DNA from: Aldehydirespirator sp965205155
GTDB taxonomy: Bacteria > Actinomycetota > Acidimicrobiia > Acidimicrobiales > Aldehydirespiratoraceae
Assembly (NCBI GenBank): GCA_965205155.1
Contig: OZ242033.1
Coordinates: 868,001-932,000 of the forward strand
Length of the DNA: 64,000 nt
Direction: 5' to 3'
In this document: positions 8,047 through 16,000 of the stretch, piece by piece
How the letters are laid out: each line of letters starts with the position of its first letter
How positions within the stretch are numbered: position 1 is the first letter of the stretch
Program-made: the position numbers and the translations under genes
Notes under the pieces: generated by a model
Seen by the model: the letters and a program-made list of their open reading frames with translations, nothing else
What the model was told of the DNA's origin: nothing
Database searches by the model: none

Positions 8047-10350
8047 GTGAGCGTGCTCGGCAACCGGGTGCTGCGCACCGAGGACCCCCGCATGCTCACC
8101 GAAGGGGCCCGCTACGTGGCCGACCTGCGGCTCAACGGTGCGGCCCGGGCCTGGTTCGTGCGCTCCACCGTCGCCAGCGGGCGCCTCATCGGCGTGGACA
8201 CGGCCGAGGCCCGGGACCAACCCGGCGTGCTCGGAGTGTTCACCGCGGCCGACCTTGACCTGCTCGACCTGAAGCCGATCCCCATGGTCAACCAGAGCAT
8301 GACTCGGCCGGTCCTGGTGCGTGACACCGTCCGGTTCGTGGGAGAGCCGGTGGCGGCAATAGTGGCCGAGACCACCGCAGCCGCGGCCGACGCAGCCGAG
8401 CACGTCGTCGTCGACATCGAGCCTCAACCCGCGGCCGTGGCGCTGCCCGAAGCGGTTGCGGGCGGCACGCTGGTCCACCACGACGCCGGTACCAACGTCG
8501 CCTTCGACATGCCCGCCGCCGGTACCAACGTCGCCTTCGACATGCCCGCCGCCGGTAGCGCCGTGGCCCGCCTCGACTTCGCAGCGTGCGAGGTCACCGT
8601 GGGGGACACGCTGGTCAACCCGCGTCTGGCGGCGGTGCCGCTGGAGCCCCGGTCCGCTGCCGCGGAATGGTCCCCGGACGGCACCCGGCTGACGTTCTAC
8701 GCCTCGACCCAGGCTCCGCACCGCGTGCGCGACGCTCTGGCTTCCCTGTACGGACTCGACAAGGCCGCGGTCCGGGTGGTGACCCCGGACGTGGGCGGCG
8801 GCTTCGGGGCCAAGGGCTCGCCCTCACCCGAAGAGTTGGCGGTGGCCGGGCTGGCCCGTGCCGTCGGACGGCCGGTGGTGTGGACCGAGTCCCGGGCTGA
8901 GAACCTGACGTCCTCGGTCCACGGCCGGGCCCAGAACCAGCAGGTCCGCCTGGGCGGCACCCGCCGCGGCCGCATCACCCACTACGAACTCGACATCGTC
9001 CAGGACGCGGGCGCCTACCCGATGATCGGCGCCTTCCTACCGACCTACACCCGCAAGGTGTTCACCGGCTGCTACCACATCGCCAACGCCTCGGTCGACG
9101 GGCGCAGCTACGTCACCAACACCGCGCCGGTCACCGCCTACCGGGGCGCGGGCCGTCCCGAGGCGATCTTCGCAGTCGAGCGGGCCGTCGACCTGTACGC
9201 CGCCAGGATCGGCATGGACCCCGCCGAGGTGCGCCGCCTCAACTTCGTGGCGCCTGACCGCTTCCCCTACACCAACCCGGTGGGTAGCACCTACGACTCC
9301 GGCAACTTCGGAGCGGCCCTCGACCGGGTGCTGGCCGCGGCCCGGTACGCCGACCTGCGAGCCGAGCAGGCACGGCGCCGGACCAGCGGCGACCCGATGC
9401 TGCTCGGCATCGGCATCGCCTCATTCGTGGAGAGCACATCGATGGGTCCCAGCGAGCTGGGCGAGATCGAGCTCGCCGCCGACGGGTCGCTGGTGGTGCG
9501 CAGCGGGGCCACCGCGTTCGGGCAGGGCCACGACACTTGCTGGGCCATGATCGCGGCCGAGGCCACGGGTGTTCCGCTCGACCGCATCAAGGTCATATCG
9601 GGCGACACGGCCGAGATCGCCTCCAGCGGGCTGACGGCCGCCTCCCGCTCCGCCCAGCTGGCCGGGTCAGCGGTTCTGACCGCGGCCCGCCACCTGGTGG
9701 ACCTGGGCCGTGCTCTGGCTGCGGCCCGGCTGGAGGCCGCCGAGGCCGACGTCGTGCTCGACACCGCCGCAGGGACGTTCCATGTGGTCGGGTCGCCGCA
9801 GCCCCGGGTCGGCTGGGCCGACATAGCAACCCAAGCAGCCGAGGCCGGCGGCGCCCCGCTGACCGCGGTCTCGGACTTCGAGCAGCCCGACAACACCTAC
9901 GCCTTCGGCTGTCATCTGGCCGTGGTCGAGGTGGACTCCGCCACCGGCCGGGCGGTGCTGCGACACATCGTCGCCTGCGACGACGCCGGCACGCTCATCA
10001 ACCCTCTCATCGCCGAGGGCCAGGTCCAGGGGGGCATCGCCCAGGGCGCAGCCCAAGTCCTGCTCGAGGAGATGGTCTACGACGGCGACGGCAACCCGAT
10101 GGCCACCAACCTCGTCGACTACCCCGCGATCTCAGCCCCCGACCTGCCCAGCTTCGAGCTCATCCCCATGGAAACCCCCACCCCGCTCAACCCGCTCGGT
10201 GCCAAGGGCATCGGCGAGTCGGGCACCGTCGGCGCTGGCCCGGCCGTCCTCAACGCCATCCACGACGCCGTCGCCCACCTGGGCATAGACCACATAGACA
10301 TGCCCGCCACCCCCCAGAGGATCTGGAAGGCGATATCGGCACGGCGCTAG
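8047..10350 (+). CDS. Xanthine dehydrogenase/CoxL-type molybdenum hydroxylase large subunit
   Basis: 767 residues from GTG 8047. Large, molybdopterin cytosine dinucleotide-binding subunit of the xanthine oxidase family, which hydroxylates heterocycles, aldehydes or CO-like substrates. It has the N-terminal a/b hammerhead (about 15-130), VGGGFGAKG near residue 255, AYRGAGRPE near 363 (the form II-like wording, not the AYRCSFR of true CO dehydrogenase) and GAKGIGESGTVG near 720 with the catalytic Glu. The usual FAD and [2Fe-2S] subunit genes are not adjacent, so partners must lie elsewhere or be missing. An 11-residue block is duplicated in frame at about residues 148-169. The substrate is unknown. 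Confidence 0.87.
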   Translation: MSVLGNRVLRTEDPRMLTEGARYVADLRLNGAARAWFVRSTVASGRLIGVDTAEARDQPGVLGVFTAADLDLLDLKPIPMVNQSMTRPVLVRDTVRFVGEPVAAIVAETTAAAADAAEHVVVDIEPQPAAVALPEAVAGGTLVHHDAGTNVAFDMPAAGTNVAFDMPAAGSAVARLDFAACEVTVGDTLVNPRLAAVPLEPRSAAAEWSPDGTRLTFYASTQAPHRVRDALASLYGLDKAAVRVVTPDVGGGFGAKGSPSPEELAVAGLARAVGRPVVWTESRAENLTSSVHGRAQNQQVRLGGTRRGRITHYELDIVQDAGAYPMIGAFLPTYTRKVFTGCYHIANASVDGRSYVTNTAPVTAYRGAGRPEAIFAVERAVDLYAARIGMDPAEVRRLNFVAPDRFPYTNPVGSTYDSGNFGAALDRVLAAARYADLRAEQARRRTSGDPMLLGIGIASFVESTSMGPSELGEIELAADGSLVVRSGATAFGQGHDTCWAMIAAEATGVPLDRIKVISGDTAEIASSGLTAASRSAQLAGSAVLTAARHLVDLGRALAAARLEAAEADVVLDTAAGTFHVVGSPQPRVGWADIATQAAEAGGAPLTAVSDFEQPDNTYAFGCHLAVVEVDSATGRAVLRHIVACDDAGTLINPLIAEGQVQGGIAQGAAQVLLEEMVYDGDGNPMATNLVDYPAISAPDLPSFELIPMETPTPLNPLGAKGIGESGTVGAGPAVLNAIHDAVAHLGIDHIDMPATPQRIWKAISARR
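8488..8553 (+). repeat. Perfect 33-bp in-frame tandem duplication in the Mo-hydroxylase gene
   Basis: Bases 8488-8520 are repeated exactly at 8521-8553, so the protein carries GTNVAFDMPAA twice in a row. The two copies have no differences, which points to a recent event. It lies in the linker after the N-terminal hammerhead domain, a place that may tolerate insertion. Confidence 0.97.
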
Positions 10351-10378
10351 TCCCACACGGTCTTCGCCGTTCCAGTGT

Positions 10379-11602
10379 CTAGAGGACGCGCCACCAGGGG
10401 ACGGACAGGACGTCCGGAGCGAGCCATTCGGTGCGGGGGCCGTCGTGCAGCAGCAGGCCCGCCCTCGACTGCGGGCCGTACTCGGCGCGGAATGAGCGCA
10501 GGTGGGCCGTGTCCCGCAGCCTGGGACGCCGCGACGACTTGATCTCCACCGGCAGCAGCCCGCCTCCGGCCTCCACCACGAAGTCCACCTCCGCGCCGGC
10601 CGCAGTGCGCCAGTAGAGGATCTCGGCCGGCTCGGTGCGAGCGTCGCGCCAGGCCAGCAGATCCTGCAACACCAGATTCTCCAAGTGGGCGCCGGTGGGC
10701 TCGTCCTGCTGGGCGAGATGCATGGCGGCGCCGGTGTCGGCCCAGTACAGCTTGGGCGACTTGATGAGCCGCTTCGTGCGGTTCACCGCATAGGCAGGGA
10801 CGCGTACCAGAAGCTGCGAGGTCTCGAGCAGGTTCAAGTACCGGTGGACGGTCGACTGGGGAAGGGCGACATCACGGCCCAGCGCCGTCTGGTTGACCAC
10901 CTGCCCGAGGCGCAGGCACGCCGCCCGCATCAGCCTGCGGAAGTCCGGCAGCGCCGAGATGGCCGACAGATCCTGGAGGTCGCGTTCCATGTAGGTGCGC
11001 ACGTACCCGTCGAACCAGATCGAGCGGTCGCCGGCACTGTCGAGGTGAAGCGCCGGGGTGGGCAGGCCGCCGCGCGGCGCGAGCGCTCGCCAGTCGGCGG
11101 GCTCGTCGGGCCGGACCGCGAGCACCTCGGGCCACTGATCGTCACGGGCGGCCAGCAGTTGCTCCCACACGCCGCCCTGGCCGAGACCGAGCTGTTCTCG
11201 CCGTGTCATCGGCCACAGGGTGAGGTAGCTCGCCCGGCCGGCCAGCGACTCGGAGGCCTGGCGCATCAGCAGCAGGTTGGCCGAGCCCGTTAGCAGGAAC
11301 TGTCCCGGCCGGCGATGCCGGTCGATGGCCTGCTTGACGGCGAGCAGCAGTCGGGGCTCCCGTTGAACCTCGTCGAGGATCACCGGTTCGCTGCCCCCCA
11401 CCAGGATCTCGGGCTCGCGGCGCGCCGCGTCGAGCACATCGAGGTCGTCGAGGGACAGGTAGCGTCGCTGTCCCGGCATCAGCTCCCGCACGAGAGTGCT
11501 CTTGCCCGTCTGACGGGCGCCGGTAAGCACCACCGCCGGCATCACGCGCAACCGTCCAGCAAGGCTCCCTCCCGCCAGCCTAGGAACGATCCCTTCACCC
11601 AT
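10379..11602 (-). CDS. AAA ATPase with DUF4143 domain
   Basis: About 407 residues from ATG 11602 (ATG 11620 is also open but lies inside a palindrome). Residues 28-35 are the Walker A GARQTGKS and residues 74-80 the Walker B VILDEVQ; GSANLLLM resembles sensor 1. The C-terminal half is DUF4143: a winged-helix region (LPQSTVHRYLNLLE), then the nuclease-like block AGAEVDFVVE...LPVEIKSS. These proteins are common mobile-looking genes in bacteria and archaea; their function is unsettled, with toxin-antitoxin-like or DNA-directed roles suggested. It stands alone and converges on the Mo-hydroxylase gene with 28 bases between stops. Confidence 0.83.
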   Translation of the reverse strand: MGEGIVPRLAGGSLAGRLRVMPAVVLTGARQTGKSTLVRELMPGQRRYLSLDDLDVLDAARREPEILVGGSEPVILDEVQREPRLLLAVKQAIDRHRRPGQFLLTGSANLLLMRQASESLAGRASYLTLWPMTRREQLGLGQGGVWEQLLAARDDQWPEVLAVRPDEPADWRALAPRGGLPTPALHLDSAGDRSIWFDGYVRTYMERDLQDLSAISALPDFRRLMRAACLRLGQVVNQTALGRDVALPQSTVHRYLNLLETSQLLVRVPAYAVNRTKRLIKSPKLYWADTGAAMHLAQQDEPTGAHLENLVLQDLLAWRDARTEPAEILYWRTAAGAEVDFVVEAGGGLLPVEIKSSRRPRLRDTAHLRSFRAEYGPQSRAGLLLHDGPRTEWLAPDVLSVPWWRVL

Positions 11603-11614
11603 ACCGTGGATGAT

Positions 11615-11637
11615 ATCCATTCACCAAGTGAATGGAT
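11615..11637. promoter_or_regulatory. Palindrome at the start of the DUF4143 ATPase gene
   Basis: ATCCATTCAC and GTGAATGGAT form a perfect 10-bp inverted repeat around a 3-base centre (CAA). It covers the upstream ATG (11620) and ends 12 bases before ATG 11602. The position suits an operator, possibly for autoregulation, or a hairpin in the leader. Confidence 0.6.
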
Positions 11638-11736
11638 TACAGACCCGCCAGGACTCAACGGCGGCACACGAGCGCCGAGACGATGACAGCGACGATACGC
11701 CGCGTCCGCCGCCGATCCGCTCCGTCTGAATCGGGG

Positions 11737-12897
11737 TCAGATGCCGCGTGCGGCTGTGGCGACGTCCCGCGCGAACCCGCTCATGCACCTCTCATGGTTG
11801 CAGAAGAAGATCCGATACTCGTCGAGGTCGCTCTTTGCGGCCTTGGCAATGCGATGGACGGCGCTTCCCACGGCAAGGGCTCCCCCACAGATCAAGAGCG
11901 GCGCCCCGAAGGGGCCGAGCGTCAGACCGGCCATGGCCGAGGCCTGCGCACCTGCCGCGATCAAGATGCCGATCCCGCCTGCGGCGGCCGTGCTCGTGGC
12001 CGCGTCCTTCGCCGCTTCCTTGCGGGACTTGCGACCTCGCCTGAAGTGAAGGACATTCTCGGTTATCGACACGGGCGCTTCGGCTGCCGCTGCGACGAGT
12101 CCCGCTCTTGCTGTGCCCCTGACAGCAGCCTTGGCCCCGGTCTTGATCGTCGAGACTCGGGTGGCCGACTTTGCGGCTTCAAGCTCCGCACCGGTCATGT
12201 TTCGGCTGCCGCGAGCGAGGTTCTTCCCCGCGTCCTCCAATATCACGTTGCTCGGTGCCTGCGCTCGGCCGGGCGAGTTGGCCACCGACCTGACGTGGCT
12301 GAAGTGCTTTCCCTTCATGTAGTCCCGCACGGTGGGCTCTCCCAGGCTTCGAAGCCACGGGGAGACTTCCTTTTCATAGATGAGCTGTGCCATGGCCGGC
12401 GAGCGCGGCTCGAGGCCGCGGCCGAGACCGCCGTACCGAAATCGGCGTTGAAGGGCGGGATTGAGGCTGTGCCATCGAGCCGGTCTCGGCCCGACGGTCG
12501 CTGCGGCCACGGCCGAGACAGACCCCCCGTTCGACTCGGTTGTGGCGGCCACGGGTGCTGCCGCCGTATCACGACCGTGCCTCGGGTCAAGAGCCGGCCA
12601 GTCGTAGAGCCTCTGAGCGGGGGCCGGCATCCCCTCTGGTATGGCGTCGCCGCAGTATGCGCAAGCGGCAGCCTCCGGGGTCTCGGCGTGATGGTGGCGA
12701 TGATCGAGCCACCGGACATAGCAGGGGGATGCGTCCACACCGCAGTCCACACAGTCGACGCAGTAGTGACGGTACTCGCTTCGGTTGTGAGGCTTCGGCA
12801 GACTCGGCGGCGCTTCTGAGAGGCAAGTCGCTCCGGACGGAATGACGTGACCACACTCCGTGCAGTGAATGTCTTCCTCGGCAGTCGCGGTCCACAT
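11737..12897 (-). CDS. Unknown protein with N-terminal zinc-finger cysteines and hydrophobic C-terminus
   Basis: 386 residues from ATG 12897 (the frame opens further, to 12984, but the DNA just before 12897 is AT-rich and looks like a promoter). Residues 10-55 hold paired Cys (HCTECGHVIPSGATC, YCVDCVDCG), residues 80-85 CAYCGD: probably two treble-clef or ribbon zinc sites. A middle block (about 195-250) reads GKHFSHVRSVANSP...SNVILEDAGKNLARGSRNMT, which resembles HNH-like blocks in which SH, N, E and RG are kept. The last 110 residues contain a Gly/Ala-rich hydrophobic stretch that could span a membrane. I do not recognise the family. It lies divergent to the helicase fusion. Confidence 0.55.
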   Translation of the reverse strand: MWTATAEEDIHCTECGHVIPSGATCLSEAPPSLPKPHNRSEYRHYCVDCVDCGVDASPCYVRWLDHRHHHAETPEAAACAYCGDAIPEGMPAPAQRLYDWPALDPRHGRDTAAAPVAATTESNGGSVSAVAAATVGPRPARWHSLNPALQRRFRYGGLGRGLEPRSPAMAQLIYEKEVSPWLRSLGEPTVRDYMKGKHFSHVRSVANSPGRAQAPSNVILEDAGKNLARGSRNMTGAELEAAKSATRVSTIKTGAKAAVRGTARAGLVAAAAEAPVSITENVLHFRRGRKSRKEAAKDAATSTAAAGGIGILIAAGAQASAMAGLTLGPFGAPLLICGGALAVGSAVHRIAKAAKSDLDEYRIFFCNHERCMSGFARDVATAARGI

Positions 12898-13033
12898 GTC
12901 AAACTGAAAACTACCTAGTTCTGATGTGGCTCGCCTGCCGTGCCCGAAGGGTACGAACAGGTCGGCCCGGCCCTCAGGCGACAAGAGCTCAACGGCAGTG
13001 CAATGAAGCCGAGCCGACTACGGTGCGCGACTC
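12898..13033. promoter_or_regulatory. Divergent promoter region of the unknown protein and the helicase fusion
   Basis: The 136 bases between the two divergent starts include an AT-rich patch at about 12898-12925 (AAACTGAAAACTACC) in otherwise GC-rich DNA. This is where a promoter for the minus-strand gene is expected. No clear ribosome-binding site precedes ATG 12897, so that mRNA may be leaderless. Confidence 0.35.
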
Positions 13034-16000
13034 ATGGCGGCGCTGCCTGAGCATGTGGTCTTCGACTTGGAGACCAACGCCGACCGGCCGCATCCGGCCG
13101 AGCACGAGATCATCCAGATCGGGGCGGTGCTGGCATGCGACGACGGCGTGCTCGACAAGTTCGAGACTCTGGTAAGACCCCAGCGCAAGCTGCCCCAGCG
13201 GATCATCGAGCTGACCGGCATAGAGCACGGCGAGCTTGGCGGGGCGCCATCGCTGGAGGAGGCCTTGGACAGCTTCTTCGAGTGGGTCGGCGATCGACCG
13301 ATGATCGCCCACAACGGGTTCGGCTACGACTTCGTCGTGCTCGATGCGGCGGCAGAATCGGTCGGCGTCAGCACTCCGGACGGACCAAGGCTCGACACGC
13401 TGGAGTTGGCCCACATCGTGTATCCCCGTGCCGGAACGGGCATGGTCCGCGGTGTCGATGGCAAGCCTCCCCCGCCCGGCCGCAGCCTCGACCAGTTGGC
13501 CGAGTTGGCAGGCCTCGCAGCCCGCGACAAGCACGAAGCGCTCAATGACGCCCGCATGACTCGACTCGTGATGTCGGGGCTCCTGTCGGATCTCAACGAC
13601 CCCCGGCCCTCGCGGCGGCTGCAGCGGTGGATCCTCGGACAAGGGCGTCATCCGTGGGCCGACTTCGCCGATCCCCAACGGCATCCGGTCGCGCTCGAAG
13701 ATGTGGTTCCCGAAGTTCCTACGCCGGATCCCATCGTCCCCAGTGGGGGCCTCGATGTCGGCGAGATCGTCGACATGTTCGGCTCGGGCGGCCTGCTGAT
13801 GGGAGAAGGGCGGACGCCTCGCCCCCAGCAGGCCCGCATGGCCAGTCTCGTGTGCGAAGCGCTGGGCACTCCTGGACGCCGGCAGATGATCGAGGCGCCG
13901 ACCGGTACCGGCAAGACCCTCGCCTACCTGGTTCCCGCCATCGAGGCCGCACGGGTCACGGGCCGCGTGTCGGTTGTCGCGCCGCACTCGCGCGTCCTGC
14001 AAGACCAGATTCTGGAGACGCTCGAGGACCTGGGACCCACCCTTGAGCCGTTCTCGACCGTCGTCCTCAAGGGCCGCCAGAACTACATCAGCCTAAAGGC
14101 CTTGCGGGGTGAGCTCGAATGGCTAGCCGAGGATGCCGAAAAAGGGCCAGCCGATCATCCCACCGTGATGGCGCTGGCCATTCTGTGCGGCTGGGTGGCC
14201 CAGACGCCCTCCGGCGACTGGGCTGACCTGCGCACCGCGGCGATCGAGGGACACCTGCGACCTCTGGAGGTCTTGCGGTGGAAGCTGCGGGTCGACGCTC
14301 GACCTGGTCCGCCTCGGGACCGTCTCGATGGGCTCGACTTCTGCCGGCGGGCTCTGGACCGGCTCAAGACCGCCCATGTGGCCGTGTTGAACCACGCCCT
14401 GCTGGCTGCCGGATCGACGCTGAAGGCGGGCGAGTTCAACCTGCTCGTGGACGAAGCCCACAATCTGGAGGACTCGGCCACGATCGCCTCTACAAGGGAG
14501 GTGAGTGCCGGTCAGATCGAGATGCTGTGCGACTCGCTCTGGGATCCGACGACGCGGCGGGGCCTGGCCGCTCGCCTCGCGTCCGCCACCGGCTCAGGAT
14601 TGGGTGAAGACGGGATCGAACGGGTACGCGACGTGGTGGCAGCCGTCCGGCTGGCGGCCGGCGGGCTGTCGGAGCCGCTGGTAGAGCATGTGAGGGATCG
14701 AACCGGCGCCACCCGAAAGCAGGCGGCCCGCTACGGGGTCTCACACCGCATCGTCCGCGGCGTCGACCGGCGGCATCAGCCCTATCAGCGTGTGGGGGAC
14801 GCCGGTCGGGCGCTTCGGAGCGCTCTCCGACAGGTGGCAGACGCCTTGGACGAGATAGATGTCCCCGAGCAGATCGGGGGCCGCTACCGCCGCGACGCTC
14901 TTGAGGACGAGAAGGCCCGGCTGGGCAGGGAAGCCCACAACGCGGCAGAACTCGTCGACGCGGTGCTGTGGGCCGAGGCCCAACTCCGGCTCATCGACGA
15001 CGACGCCGACGAGGACTTGGCTCAGTGGATCAACATCGCCGATGTGAGCTTCGAGGCTGACGCGAGCTTCAAGGGTCTGTCAGACGCCGCGCCGGGCAAC
15101 GGCGACCTGAGTGACAGCAACCGCGCGAACCGCGACAGCGCCGGCGCCGATGTGTCCGCATCAGGGCAGTGGCGCTGGAGGCTCCGGCGCGCGCCCCTGT
15201 CGGTGGCCGGCCTGCTCGCAGATCTCTGGGACCGCAGCAGCTCGGTGGTGCTCACCTCGGCCACGCTGCGGGCGGGCGACGACTTCGGCTACCTCGGCAG
15301 CCGGTTGGGACTCGACGACGTAGAGCCCGTGGAGATCCCCTCGCCCTACAACGATCTCGACCGTCGCCACCTGCTGTTGCTGACCGACTACCTGCCGGCG
15401 CCCCGCGGCCAGCTGATGGACAGGTTCACCGAGGCCGTCTCAGCGGAGATCCCTCGACTGTGCATGGCCGCCGACGGCGGTGCCATGGCCCTGATGACGG
15501 CCCGATCCCGCCTGGAGCAAGTCCGGGACCACGCACGGCCTGTTCTCGCCTCCGAGGGGATCGAGCTGCTGGCCCAGGGCGAGGGATCGGCGGGCTCGCT
15601 GGTCGACCGCATGAGGACCGAGCCGTCGGCCTGCCTGCTGGGGCTCAGATCCTTCTGGGAGGGAGTCGACGTCCCCGGCGAAGCCCTGCGGCTGCTCATG
15701 ATCGAGAAGGTCCCGTTCGATCCGATGGGAGACCCCATCATCAGCGCACGCAAGGGCCTTCTCGAGCTGCACGGCAAGGATCCCTTCGCCGACTACCTGG
15801 TGCCCAGGGCGGCCATCGCCTTCGCCCAGGGTGTGGGACGGCTGATCCGCACCGACTCCGATGTCGGGGCCACGGTGGTGCTCGACAACCGGATGCGCCG
15901 ACCGCTGCCGTACGTGGATGTGATGCTTCGAGGACTCACCGGCCCGCCCGCGGTGGAGGAGATCGACGGACCCGACGAGGCCTACCAGGCTGTGGCCGGG

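Noticed and set aside
8047..10350. Carbon monoxide dehydrogenase (coxL)
   Set aside because: The active-site loop reads AYRGAGR, not AYRCSFR, and coxM/coxS are missing.
11921..11927. Further GTCAGAC site
   Set aside because: Lies within coding DNA of the zinc-finger protein; similar hits at 11508 and 41960 are also coding and are expected by chance.
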